From Nectonema munidae (lineage: Eukaryota; Nematomorpha; Nectonematoida; Nectonematidae): a stretch of DNA of 64,000 nt. Positions 45,489 to 58,069 of this stretch are shown piece by piece (the stretch's first letter is position 1; each line of letters opens with the position of its first letter). Both the position numbers and the translations under genes were made by a program. Where the stretch lies: positions 496,001 through 560,000 of the forward strand of contig JAUIRK010000879.1 of the NCBI GenBank assembly GCA_030549495.1, read 5' to 3'. Below the pieces are notes generated by a model. That model did no database searches. It saw only the letters and a program-made list of their open reading frames with translations, and was not told the origin of the DNA.

Positions 45489-47102
45489 AAGACTTCTTTA
45501 TTTGTTACACGCACACACACACACTCTCTTTCTATGCGAAAAATTTTGTCCTTACTTTTCTATTTTTTACTCCATACAATTCAATTACCTAAACATGTTC
45601 AAAAAATTTTCTTATTCTTGTTAGTCAATAAAATACCTATTTAGAATGTCTTTTTACAACATTCTATTTCCATTGCCCCAGCAAAGGTAAAGAGATGGAA
45701 GAAAGTAGTTTGTGAATGAAAAGAATGCTGATTTTGTACTCTCTCTTTTTTTTTGGCAAATTCATGAATTCTTTTTGTGCTATTTTAATTGTTTCTCTCT
45801 TTTTAGAAATATTGCGGTGATTTGCGCGGGAGAGCTTAACTTATTTTAATTTCTTTATGTTGAACAAATTTATTCTATAGCTTGAGTAGTTTTATATCTG
45901 AATTTAAATGACAAAATTAATTTTGTTAAAACTTTAATAAAAATATGGTATGAGTCGCGTACATTAAAAAGTAAAGAAATTTCTTTATCTTCGAACCTGG
46001 CCGGATACTTAAGGTTCTAATTTGTGATAAACTAATGACAATAGGCAAAATGCTTTATAAACAAATTTTTATATAATATATAAATATTATATGATGAATA
46101 AGAAATAATGAATAGACATTTTTAAAATGTCTAAACAGCAAAATGTTTTTCGTTATAATCAGTACATATTACTAAATTTTTTAACTCTTTTTTATCGGCT
46201 GATTTATTCCTTCTCATCAATTTTCAGATCCAATCAACGCAGGAACTATTAACTTGATAATAAGTAGATTATTGCCATCTTTTTTACTTAGTTCTGTGGG
46301 TTTACTGACTTGAATTAATTGAAGTTAAAAAAGAAAACCCTTAGGAAAAAAACTTTAACTTATACTGACTTGAAAAACCACAACCTGATTTCAAAATAAA
46401 TACTATTTATAAAGCGTGAAAATTTTAAGAAATTTTCTTAAAAGTTTAGCTTCACTAAACAAGTATAAGATTGACTTCACTACGTGCATAAACACACCCA
46501 AATATACCTTACAGTGAAAGTGATAGGACATCTACCAAGAACATTGCATATCAAAATTGAAGCCCACAATTAACGCCTATTTAAATTGAAACATCCCTCC
46601 CTAAGCCCTGCTTCATCATCTTTGTATTTTATAGTATTTTGTAATTCAAAAAAGCCGCAACGACCGAAATATATCACTCATATTTGAATAAAGTCGTGCT
46701 TTTCAAACAAAGTAATTTGCTATTTTTAGCTTTGATTGAGATATATAAGCCTTCTCTACATGAAAATTCATGGCGATACCTATGAAGATTTAACAATTTC
46801 TTTGTTAGAATGAACTCAATGGACAAGGGTATTATTTCACTTGTGCTATGACTTTTTACAAACCACAAACTAACATATGATTAAAATATTGAAAGCTGTA
46901 AAAGTAAAATATACATACTCTTTGAGTGTTAACAGAGCTCGTGTTTTCACAAAACTTTAATACTTCTTATTTCAACCTTAGAAGCATTTTGTTAGAAAGT
47001 AAGTTGCAGATTAAAAATAATATTTAATCATTTTTAATTGGAATGAATCCAAATATTTGGAATTTTTCATAACTATCCTTCTCATTATTTAGTTTAGCTG
47101 CG
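45489..47102. other. Intergenic, no gene seen
   Basis: AT-rich; a short (CA)n at 45509-45525. No coding frame with support. Confidence 0.4.
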
Positions 47103-47531
47103 CAGGGCCTGCGCACCCTATTTATTTTGGTGGCTTGAGCGCCCCTCCACCCCCACTCAATTTTCCAAGCCTCTTCACTCAATTTTCAAGCTTATATAAG
47201 TTTTAAATGAATTACATCCGATAAAGTGCGCTTGTGAAGAAGTCTTTTCTTTGTACATTGGTAGTTTCAATAAATATATTATAAAATTGTCTAGAGTATT
47301 TTTTGAGTATCACGCTTCTCTAACAATAGGAATCAGTACTGCATCCTGTGAGAGAAGTTTTTCGAACCGTAAAAGAGTTTTCGAGTTTTTGAACTATTTC
47401 AACGAAATGACCTTATTTAGCTCTTGTTTCCGATGTTGATCGAATTTGCTTCTAGAAAGGAAAATTTTAGTGTGTATTTTCATAATGTATAGTTTCAGCC
47501 CCTTTGAGCCCCCTAAATAGCACGGGCTCTG
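47103..47531 (+). mobile_element. hAT deletion derivative with TSD
   Basis: Ends CAGGGCCTGCGCACCCTATT and AATAGCACGGGCTCTG are imperfect inverted termini. The flanks are TAGCTGCG (47095-47102) and TAGCTGTG (47532-47539). It encodes SLTIGISTASCERSFSNRKR at about 47.32 kb, the hAT C-terminal dimerisation signature (xxxxxSSxxCERSFS), with the rest of the transposase deleted. Confidence 0.82.
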
Positions 47532-47639
47532 TAGCTGTGGGTGTTTAATTCGAAGTAGAAATGAAGAAAGAATTCGTGTAAATATTGAAAAACTTTATGT
47601 ATATTACTCCAAATTTGGCTTTTCGAAAAGTTGGCTAAA

Positions 47640-48620
47640 AGAAAAATTAAAAAAGTTGGTTGTGTTTAGCCAAATGGCTAACAAGAATAAATTCGGCGAA
47701 GCAAAAGTATGTAAATATTTAACTGAAACATTTTTTACAAGAATTCAGAAATAAAACTAGCATGGTTGATTTGGTATAAAAACATATATTGTAAAATTAG
47801 AGAAAATATTTGTATATATAGTTTTTATACGTAAACCGCACATTTGATTGACATTGACAGATATTTTAAAACCTCTAAATGCGAAAATTGAGTCCAGAAA
47901 TGAAACCAGCATGATCGATTTGGTATAAAAATATATATTTCATGTAAAATTTGAATCAATATTTTTGGAGACAAATTTTAGAACTTAACCGCAAATTTGA
48001 TTGATACTTATAGATCCTAAATGTAAAAATTGAGTCAATAAAGGAAACTGACATGATTGATTTGGTATAACAATATATATTTCATATAAAATTTGAGATA
48101 TTTTTGAAAACAGTTTCAGACTTAAACCACATATTTTATTGACGCTTGCAGATATTTTCAAACCGTAATAGCAAAAACTGAGTTCAGAAATGAAACCAGC
48201 ATGGTTGGTTTGGTATAAAACATATATTTCACCTAAAATGAGAGATAGTTTTTAAACGTAAACCGCAAATTTGATTGACTGATAGATATTTTAAAACCTT
48301 TAAATGCAAAAACTGATCTCAGAAAGAAGACTAGCATGGTTGATTTGGTATAAAAACATATATTTCAGGTAAAATTGAAGAGAATATTTTGGAAGATAAT
48401 TTTTAGAAGTAAACTGCAAATTTGATTGACATTGACAGGTATTTTAAGACTCTAAATGTGAAAACTGAGTTAAAGGAATGTTTTTGGAGACAATTTTTAG
48501 AAGTAAACCGTAAATTTGATTAATAATAATTATAGGTATTTTCAAATCCTAAATGAAAAAATGAAACCAGCATGGCCGATTTAGTATAAAAACATATTTT
48601 ATGTAAAATTTGAAGCAAAA
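47640..48620 (+). repeat. Complex satellite, about 145-bp unit, about seven copies
   Basis: GAAACCAGCATGATCGATTT, GGTATAAAAATATATATTTC and CCGCAAATTTGATTGAC recur at about 47745, 47897, 48041, 48188, 48321 and 48562, with varying deletions. The array starts with the leader also found at 44531. Confidence 0.82.
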
Positions 48621-49183
48621 AAGTAGCCATGATTATTGAAAAAATTAAATATATAGAGTTATGCGTTCAAAACTGTATATAATTATAAATTTTCAAGGTA
48701 GTATATAATATACAGCCTAAGTTATAAGGTTATCTACAGATAATGTTAAAATTTTTGATTTAGATTGACAGTTTTTGAGATGAGAGGCGCATTCAACTAC
48801 CATAAAAATGGTATCAAAAGATGCAGCTAGCAATTTTTAAGTCACGGAATTTGAAGGGATATAATTCATCCAATTTTGTACAATTAATTTTTTAGTGCCC
48901 CCAGCAATAATAGGGCTAGGAGCATATTTACACAAAAAACCTATAATAATTTTTTTGTATATTTTTTATACGTATGCATTGAAATAAACTTTATTATAAG
49001 AGTATATATAAGTCTGTATTGAATTTGCCTTAAAAACTTTTTGAAAATTGAAATTTTTGTTGGCAATTGTACCTTTTGTCACAATAAAATATGGTCAGCC
49101 TAATAAACAGGCCAAAGAATTCAGAAATGCGGATGCAACTTCAAAATCTGATAGCGTAAAAATTTTATAAAAAAAGACGTAAC
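48621..49183. other. Intergenic, no gene seen
   Basis: AT-rich, no repeat or coding frame recognised. Confidence 0.35.
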
Positions 49184-49184
49184 T

Positions 49185-49516
49185 TTATTTATTCAAAACA
49201 TTTTCAAATTGTGCAAGTATTTTAGCGTGTTGCTGCATCGTCTCTTCATGAACTGCATGAAATTGTTCCTCCTTTTCGCACAAGTCAAACTCTACATCGT
49301 TGATTTCTTTCGTTAAACTGTCCAAACTTTCAATCATTTCTTCCAAAAAAATGGGTTTACTCTGCGGAAAGAAGTCAAGAGATGTGTTCTGTGTCCCATC
49401 ACACGATTCTTGGGCCTCGTGAATGGAAGAAAGATCTTGCTTCACCTGTTCAAGAGAAAAGTTAGGAGAGAATATTGGAGATGGCATTTTACGAGAGGAA
49501 GAAGGAAGTGATGCTT
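49185..49516 (-). CDS. Terminal coding exon of an unidentified minus-strand gene
   Basis: An acceptor (CTTTCTCCCTTCATACCTCAG on the minus strand) ends at 49517, and the exon runs about 110 codons to TAA at 49187-49185, phase 1 in. It reads SLPSSSRKMPSPIFSPNF, SLEQVKQDLSSIHEAQESCD, FLEEMIESLDSLTKEINDVE and a coiled-coil end EETMQQHAKILAQFENVLNK. An ATG at 49487 could also start a 100-residue protein. It is GC-richer than its surroundings, with Glu/Gln-rich heptads. I do not recognise the family. AATAAA overlaps the stop (AATAAATAA). No upstream exon was found. Confidence 0.5.
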
Positions 49517-51440
49517 CTGAGGTATGAAGGGAGAAAGGTGTAGGAAGTGTAGAAGAACATTGAAGCGAGTAGAAGTATGAAAGTATTGAAGCACAACCTC
49601 TCGTACTTGTTGAGTAGGTAGACGGAAGTTATGAGAAGATACTGAAGGTAGAGCCAGGAAATGTAATCACGAATCTCGTTAAATTTCATTGCCAGCGAAA
49701 ATAAGTGATACCATATGACACTTCTAAAAAAGAAACTAGAGAAGTTTCAAATTTCTTTTTACTAAGAAACTTTTTTTTTATAATTTTTAAAGTTTATTTT
49801 AAAAGAATTTGTGTCTGAAACTCAGCCGTAAACAAGAAAGAAAGTTTTTGCTTCTAAGAGAAATGAATTTTGTAAATTGCTTTAACAAGTAGATCATAAT
49901 GTACACAGAATAAAGTTAGGCCTAACCAGGCATGGATTAAGAGGTTTACATTTGGAATTTTTTATTAAAATTTGATGATTGGAAAAATTTTAATATTTTT
50001 TGTTTTGACCATTCAAATTAAGCGAGAAACAAGCGAATTGTTCCACGTATCAAACTTATTCTCCTTCAAACAAAGTAAATAATATAGATAAGAAGAACGT
50101 GAGTTACCGAATATGGCTAGTTTATAATTAAAATATTTTTTCATTTATATACTATAAAATTAAGGTAATTCCTACCATGATCCAAAGCAGGATTTTTTGT
50201 GATTTACTTAATTCTAAAAAATGAAACCTATTTTTACTTCCTGAACCCTACAATTGATTTTCTTTTACTCTTTACTGTCGAACGTTTCAAAATAGGAACA
50301 TTTTTTAAACTTCAACATTCAATAATGATTTACAAATATTATATAAAGGATTGACTCGGTTGAATTAAATATTTAACACCCTCTCCAGAGTCGGCGAGAA
50401 AATATACGACTCCTTGTAGTAGCAAAAATGACTCCGACTTAAAATACTTATAAATTTAACGTGAATTCACTTTCGACAAGAGAAAGTCCACTTTATGCTT
50501 ACAAAAATTAAACCATTTTTTCAATTTTTAAAATACTTTAAAAAATGCGACTCGAGTTGCAACTTCAAAATTTTATTTGATACCAATACTGACTCGAAAT
50601 CCTTTAAAATCTTCGCCCCCGCAACCCTGGTCAGGCATTTTCAAATTTATAAAAAGAGTTTAATGGAAAATAAAAATGGCACATTATCAAAACCGAGGCC
50701 ATTGCAACAATAATATAATCATTATAACTTTGATATCTATTAGTGAAGTACTGTTCCCAAATCATTAACATAAGCCGATTAACTTATAAAAGGCCGCTGC
50801 GAACGATTAATATTATTCCATAATATATTTTAAACGGTAATTATAACTTATGATGCATTTTTATAGACATATTAACTAAATATTTGAAATAAAACTATAA
50901 AATTTCTAAATTGTGGAAAGGTTGCTAATTTAAAACAATAAGAAAATATACCTTAAAAAATATATAAATAAAATTTCGTTTTATTTTAAAGCATATTAAG
51001 GAAGTTATGGAGGTTTCTTTCTGAAGCTTATTTAGACGGGTAGGTGTAAAATAAGCTGCAAAAGTAAAGCCTGATTTCGAATAAACGAAAAGAGATAACA
51101 GAGTGAAAATTTACTTACATATAAAACTCGAGTCTCTAATTCAGAAAAAAATCAAATCAAGTTATATATATTAAAAAAATATTATATTTTAGTGATAATA
51201 AGTCAAAATTTATGGATTTTTCTTCCATTTCTGTTACCTCGATGGTGGCAATAATGTCTATGCGAATTAATTTATGTAAAAAAATATATTTTCATTTTAA
51301 AAAAATTAATTTTCAAAAATATTTAGTTAAATTTTTAATTTCTTTAATCTTTTTATTCTCTTTTGTTTTTAAAGATGATCATTATTCAAAATATCAAATA
51401 AAAAATATATTTATTATATTATTTTTATATTATTATTATT
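49517..51440. other. Gene-poor stretch
   Basis: AT-rich. A minus frame at 49689-49489 overlaps the acceptor region of the coding exon and is probably a shadow. A GACTCC repeat lies at 50385-50640. Confidence 0.35.
50385..50640. repeat. GACTCC-rich dispersed repeat, copy 3
   Basis: Begins CAGAGTCGGCGAGAAAATA and ends TTCGCCCCCGCAACCCTG, with GACTCCGACTTAAAATACTT inside. The termini look hAT-like (CAGAGT...CCCTG), but I see no target duplication. Confidence 0.5.
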
Positions 51441-51448
51441 GATTTGAG

Positions 51449-52640
51449 CAGTGGCGTAGGAAAGCTAAAAAAACTGGGGGGTATAATAAAATTATATTGA
51501 AGTTTTTTAAGCAAAATTTTTTTGTACAATAGTAAGTCTTTAAATTTAAGAAATTTATTATATTTAAAATGAAAAAGAGGAAAAACTACATTTTATATAA
51601 TAAAAAAACAATTGCACAAATAGACATAAAAATATACTAAAAACCAAAAGTATCACGCTTTTTTTCATTTGATTTAGCAAACTGATCAGCAAGTAATTCA
51701 ATAGATACTTTATCAAGAAGCCCTTGGTGTATGTTACAAACAGCAACAGAGTTAAGTCTTGCTTGACTCATAGTGTTTCTAAGCCACGTTTTTAATCTTC
51801 TGAGAGCACTAAAGCTGCGTTCACATTGGCTCGAAGAAACAGGGCATACGAGCAAAAGTTTGATCAACATAAAAACTTGAGGAAAGAGCATACGAACTTC
51901 TTCATTCATGTTTAGATAATTTTTTCTTGCCTCTTCAAGATTATTTGAGTTTGTCTTTCGTTTAAACATTGCAAGCTCTATTTTTAAAGTTTCCAAATGT
52001 ATTTCTGGATATTGACATAAAACTTCATAATTTGATATTTTTCCTGAACTTAAAGTGTTCTCAAGAATTTTGTATATAAAAAGATCAGGCTTGCAAGTAT
52101 CATACATTTCTTTCATTTTCAAAATTATTGAATCTAAAAACTGAAATATTGTTGCTTATAATAGTCTTTAATATCCTTCGAATCTTCACTTAATAAATCA
52201 ATTTCCTTCTTTCTTTTCCGTCTGACATTTAACGGTTCTAACTGAAATTTTCTAATTTCTTTGGCTGAATTTTCGTATATGATGTCAAACTCATTATCGA
52301 ATTTCCATGAAGAAATTTGGTCAATTATAATTTTAACATCTTGAAGAGTATCTGTGAAAAAAAATATATTAGCATAGACACACATCTAAGCATATCAAAT
52401 GATTTAAACTTTCACAAACAGATATAGTTATATATTAGTGTGCAGGTTAGTCTTTGACTCTTTGAATCAGGTGTCAAGTATACGGTAAAAAATATTCACT
52501 GACATTACATATGATTTTAAGTTTTTAATTACTATATATAAAATTACTTACACTAAACCTGGGGGGGGGGGATAATTTGCATTATTTTCCAATGTGGAGG
52601 ATATACATCCCCTCCTATCCCCATGGTTCCTACGCCCTTG
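51449..52640 (-). mobile_element. hAT element with perfect 8-bp TSD
   Basis: Left end CAGTGGCGTAGGAA and right end GGTTCCTACGCCCTTG are inverted termini. GATTTGAG lies exactly on both sides (51441-51448 and 52641-52648). The 1192-bp element carries the C-terminal part of a ZMYM6-type hAT transposase on the minus strand, and its long open frame and exact duplication suggest a fairly recent insertion. A poly-G run sits near the right end. Confidence 0.92.
51637..52385 (-). CDS. hAT transposase C-terminal region
   Basis: Two minus-strand frames: 52385-52134 (with EPLNVRRKRKKEIDLLSEDS) and 52122-51637. The second holds the hAT dimerisation region VCPVSSSQCERSFSALRRLK followed by TWLRNTMSQARLNSVAVCNI, as in ZMYM6-like and 52-kDa-repressor-like proteins. 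The N-terminal catalytic half is missing. The two frames are offset by one base at about 52125, so it is not a working protein as drawn. Confidence 0.85.
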
Positions 52641-52815
52641 GATTTGAGAATAGATAAAGCTCGTCAAAGATAAGCGTTAACGATAAATGCTCACGTACAG
52701 CCACTAGATGCAAATTCAAACCTCAAAGTTTGAACACAAATGTGGAACTGAGACTTCAATAGAAGAAAGAGGTCTTTTACACTGTGTACGCTTAGTTATG
52801 ATGATCAAATACAAG
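52641..52815 (+). repeat. Dispersed SINE-like repeat, copy 2
   Basis: AAAGATAAGCGTTAACG, CACTAGATGCAAATTCAAACC, TTTGAACACAAATGTGGAAC and TACGCTTAGTTATGATGATC match 22890-23115. The hAT element sits directly at its left edge. Confidence 0.68.
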
Positions 52816-53332
52816 AGTACATACAATTTCTAGTTTTAACTAACACCTTGTATGCAGAATTAAGTATATATTTATTTTGATATAATTTAATTCACTTAAT
52901 ATACTGAGCACTTCTTTTGTCATCACTTTCTTAAATATGCTGAGCACTTCTTTTCATTTGGATCTTTCTAAATACAAATATACCGTGATTTTAATAAACA
53001 ATTTATTGCAGATCTGATTGTGATATTTTTTAAAAATTACTATCCTGTCAAAAAATTTATTAAATCAAGAAATTTCGAAATTAAAAACAATAATAAATTT
53101 TAAATGCATAATTTTTCAATAAATATAGTATTTATTTACTTAATACACCATTTTATGATGTATAATCTGTCAGTAAATTACCTAACTGACAAATTTACTT
53201 TCACCGGAGAAGCTATCTGAATAATTTCATATTTTCTAAAACACTTAATTTTACATAACTACACCAACATCAATGAATTTTTAAGGGAGTTTACCCTTAC
53301 CTTTAATGTTTATAATATTTTAATATCTACCA
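52816..53332. other. Intergenic, no gene seen
   Basis: AT-rich, with a GAGCACTTCTTTT duplication at about 52900-52960. No coding frame. Confidence 0.35.
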
Positions 53333-53937
53333 AAAAGTCGAGTCTTTGGGATCCAAAAAATCCTTTAAGTTATCCGAAGTTCGAGTTAAACGAATGATCA
53401 GTATCATATATTTTCTTGAATGAATAGTAGTTCTGTGATACTTCCAGGTACAAATTTAAGGGAGCAAAACCTCAAAAAAATTGAATTCATTTTATTTTAT
53501 AAAAAAAATAACGAGAGTATATATACAAAATTACGATAATTTACGTTGAAAAGGGCATAAAATTTTGTGCCTACACGCTTAAAGATAATAATAAAATATG
53601 GTACAATAATTCAAAGCAAATCATAGGGCTGCAAATATCTCAGCGCTGAAAATGCCTCACAACGAAATGAATGAAAGCATGTGTAATTCACACTTTTATT
53701 GATTTTTCATAAAAACTTTGTATTCAAAGCCTCTGAAATATATTGCAACATGATGAACTGCAATTCACAGATAGCATTGAAATTTTTATCCCGAATAATT
53801 TAAGTTATAAATTGATATCAGAAAAAGCATGAATTACTTCGATTTAACCGAAAATTCCACCTATCTGATTTTGAGTTAAACGAAAATTTAGCATGTGTAG
53901 ATATGACTGAGACAGGTACAGCAACTCGAGTTATCGA
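53333..53937 (-). mobile_element. Pogo/Tigger-type non-autonomous element, copy 2
   Basis: Reversed, it starts AGTAAGCTCTCGATAACTCG and matches 8929-10045 in order, including GTGTGAATTACACATG, CATTCATTTCGTT and AGTATCACAGAAC, without the extra block at 9395-9850. About 605 bp, non-coding. Confidence 0.72.
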
Positions 53938-55559
53938 GAGCTTACTACTAGATGTTTATCTATAAACTATTATGCTAGGATAAATTTAAAATGATATCTA
54001 AATATAAAAACTTTCATTTTATTAAATTGTTCTTTTTACGAAATTCGAATAAATTTTGATAAAATTTCAAAAACCAGCCAGATAAATTAGTACTAAGAAA
54101 ATTTTCCCAAAGTTATTAAAAATCAATGACTTTAAAATTTCCTAAATATCTGCCAACGTGAAAAATTATTTTTTTTTAAGATTTTCTTGACAAAAATATT
54201 GCCACCTTTGGATATATACTTCGAAGAATATTTTTTTTATTTTCCCCATCATTTGTTGGAAAAAATATTCTTTTAAAGATTTTCATTTAAATTTGTGCAG
54301 GAAAATTAATTTTTTTAACCTTTTACCTTTCGAAGTTATCATTTCTCAACTTAATAAAAAGAATCAAGTTTTTTATGTTGACTTTTTCACGAAAATGATT
54401 TCTGTTAAGGTACCAAATTTTAAAACTTTAAGACAAAATTTGATTTTCAGAAGAATTTTTGAAACTGGATTTCCAATTTTTCAAAAATAATAATAAGTCC
54501 ACTTTTCCGTATAAAGCCATTACCAAATTTATGTAAAAATGAGTTTTGAACAATTTTTAATACACTTTCAAAAGAATTTTCCTTTTCAAACGATGCCTAT
54601 CGTTAAGACAGTTTACTTCATTGATGTATAAAATGTTTTTAGAATACAAAAATAATTATTCTGTAAAATTTAGTTAATATCTGTTGCGGGTATTATTAAA
54701 AAACCTTACAATTAAAAATGCGAGCTGATCATTATTGCCTAAACTTAATTCAAGGGTTTTCAAATAAATTTTGTTAATCATGTTGTATATGATTGGATAC
54801 TTTGGTCGACACTTTAAAATTTCTTCATAAGTGCAGAATCTTTCATTAGGGCGGGAGACACTGTACTATTTTTTGAACAACTGGTTAAGTTTAACAATTT
54901 TTAAGATAAAATACAAACTTTCTAATAAAGTTTTCTAATTAAAAACATGCTTCATCTTAAATAAAAATGGCTTTCCTAATAGATTTATTGAAAATAATGA
55001 AAATTTTAAAATAAAAACGAATAATAGTACACTAAATAATTGTGTAAGAGAAAACAAAAAATAAAAATTAAAGAGTTTTCAGAACTACGAAGACTTTTAC
55101 AGAGTTCTTATTTGACTAAACACAATTCATCCTGATAAATAAAAATCTGAAAAAAAATTAAAGCGATTCATGAAATTGATGAAAAAATTAATCATAAGTT
55201 CCATACCTAAATACTTTTTAGCTTTCTACATTCATCGATTTCTTGTTACTTGCAATATTAAAAACTTTTATCTTACCGGAATAAATGAATACAGGAATAT
55301 TGAATTTAGAAAAAAATTTAAAAAGTGAAATCAGATAATTTTCTATATTTCTTATCATTTTTCATAAAATTTTGAATACACTGAAATAAGAAAAAGACAT
55401 TATATAAAACTGTTTTTAGATAAAATACTTTCAGAATAATTATTGATCATTAATTTTGTTAAAAGTTAAGTAAGGTAACAAATACGAATATGGTAAAAAA
55501 GTTGTTTTAAGAGTTGATTTTGAAATTACTTGACCTTGATTTATTATAAAATCTTAAAA
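53938..55559. other. Gene-poor AT-rich stretch
   Basis: No recognisable gene. One 65-codon frame at 54293-54490 is unsupported. Confidence 0.35.
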
Positions 55560-56830
55560 AAATATTTAATATGAACTTATAATAAAGAATTAAGGAAAAA
55601 AGTTAAATTTCTTACAGATAAAGCAGAGATCAGCCTTGAAAATGTTTACAGAAAAGCAAAGATTGACCTTCAAAAAAAGTTGAATGAACTTATGAAAAAA
55701 AATAAATAAAAAATTTAAGTTCCTTACACAGAAAGCAAAAGTCAATCTTAAAATTTTTTTAACGTAATTATAGGGAAATATAAGCAAAAAGTAAAGTTTG
55801 TTACAGAGAGAGCAAAGATCAACCTTTAAAAATTGAACTTATAAAAAGAATTAAAGAAAAAATTTTAATTTCTTACAGATAAAGCAAAGATCCGCCTTGA
55901 AAAAGTTTAATATAATAGGGGATGATAAAAAAGTTTACAGAAAATTAAAGATTGACCTTCAAAAAAAGTTGAATGAACTTATGAAAAAAAATAAGTAAAA
56001 AATTTAAGTTCCTTATACAGAAAGCAAATGTCAACCTTAAAAAATAAATTAAGTATAAATATTAATCTTTCAGAAAAAGCAAAGATCAGCCTTGAAAAAA
56101 GTTTAATATAATAGGGGATGAACTTATAAAAAAGTTTACAGAAAAGCAAACATTGACCTTCAAAAAAAGTTGAATGAACTTATGAAAATAAATAAATAAA
56201 AATTTAAGTTCGTAAAGCAAAAGTCAGCCTTAAAAAATTTTTAACGTAATTATAAGGAAATATAAGTAAAAAGTAAATTTTGTTACAGAGAGAGCAAAGA
56301 TCAACCTTTAAAAATGTTTAATATGAAATTATAAAAAAGAATTAAAGAAAAAATTTTAATTTCTTACAGATAAATCAAAGATCCGCCTTAAAAAGGTTTA
56401 ATATAATAGGGGATGATAAAAAAGTTTACAGAAAATTAAAGATTGACCTTCAAAAAAAGTTAAATGAACTTATGAAAAAAAATAAGTAAAAAATTTAAGT
56501 TCCTGACACAGAAAGCAAAGGTCAACCTTAAAATTTTTTAACGTAATTATAGGAAAAATCAGTAAAAAGTAAAGTTTGTTACAGCGAGAGCAAAGATCAA
56601 CCTTAAAAATATTTAATATGAACTTATAATAAAGAATTAAGGAAACAAGTTAAATTTCTTACAGATAAAGCAAAGATCCGCCTTGAAAAAGTTAAATATA
56701 ATAGAGGATGAACTTATAAAATAAATTAAGTAAAAATATTAAGACCAACCTTCAAAAAAAATATTATAATAAGCGAAGAACTTATAAAAACAATTATAAA
56801 TAAGTTAAGTTTCTTACAGAAAAATTCAAA
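55560..56830 (+). repeat. Higher-order satellite
   Basis: Sub-units of about 60-70 bp (for example TTTCTTACAGATAAAGCAAA, TTGTTACAGAGAGAGCAAAG, AAAGATTGACCTTCAAAAAA) recur in a larger period of about 480-490 bp: TTGTTACAGAGAGAGC lies at about 55799 and 56282, and TATAATAGGGGATGATAAAA at about 55911 and 56401. It has a purine-rich strand bias and no coding potential. Confidence 0.82.
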
Positions 56831-58069
56831 CTATAAAAAAAATTTGAAATAGAAAACAAGAAAATGGTTGTAATTATATTTTAGGAGAAAATAAAAGAAT
56901 TCGCCATTTTTAAAAATCCAAAAAAATGGCCGTCGAATTTGCAGCTTATTTTACACTTAAAATGGTTCCCAAAAATTTCGGAAAAGTTTGAGAGGCTATC
57001 ATACAAATTCTAGGGAACAGATTTAATTGTAACTTTGAATATATATATTGTATATTATATTTAGTTTATATGCAAAATTTAAATTAAATTGTTAAATTAT
57101 TTACAAAGTTATTTAACTTTATATTTGAAGCTATTTTTGCAGCTTATTTTACATAGACCGTATTTAGACTAACCAGCTAAAAAAGATTTTATGCTTCCAT
57201 TTCTGTTGTCTCGAATGAATATATTTTGTTATAAAATTAAAAAGAATAAATTTTTTTTTAATTTTTATTTTTCACTTTATAATGTTACTTTTATCTTCTT
57301 CTTTTTTAAATTTAATATTTTCAAATAAAATTTTTTTATTTTTTTTAAATAATTAATAAGAGATTGGTGTTTTAATATTTGTTTCAACATTCAAAATGTG
57401 TTTAAAACCTGACATTGAAAAATCAGTTTAAGTTTCGCTGATATTTTGGGTTTTTAAATATCAGTAACGTTAGAATGATAAACTTTGGTGAAATCTTCAT
57501 GCGGTTTTTTGTTCCGACTTTTGCTTTGTTTCGTCGGACTTTTTACCCAAATACATTCAAACACATCAGAACAAGTTTAAAAATAAGCAGATTTAGTTAA
57601 ATACATATAATAATTATTCTCATCATAAAACTAACATAAATTATTAATTTAAAATAAAATTATAAAAAATTAAAAATAATAACTAGATTTTTTATTTGGT
57701 CGGTTGGATATCAACGCACTTTCCCCCGAAAGGCTATATGCTTGCACTATGCTTGAGATGGTTAATCACAGTTTTGTGTCCAACCCCAGGCATTCAACTT
57801 TTATGATAAACTGAGAAGTACACCCTAAAAACCATTGAGGCTTAGATTAGGTATCAAATTTTTTTATTGTTTATATTAGAAGAAGAAGAATAATCTACTA
57901 TAATAATGTACTATTATAATGAAAACACAAGTAGAATGACAAGAAGCAACACTACAAAATTATATATAAAACAAATGCAATTGTAATGAATAATACTTAT
58001 AGTTAATAATTAAAACTTAATATTTAATTATTTTATGAGTTTACAATATATTTATTAAAATTAAAAAAA
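56831..58069. other. Gene-poor stretch
   Basis: AT-rich, nothing recognised. Confidence 0.35.

Noticed and set aside
47640-48620. CRISPR-like array
   Set aside because: Repeats and the intervening sequence decay together as one tandem unit of about 145 bp; there are no unique spacers, and the host is eukaryotic.
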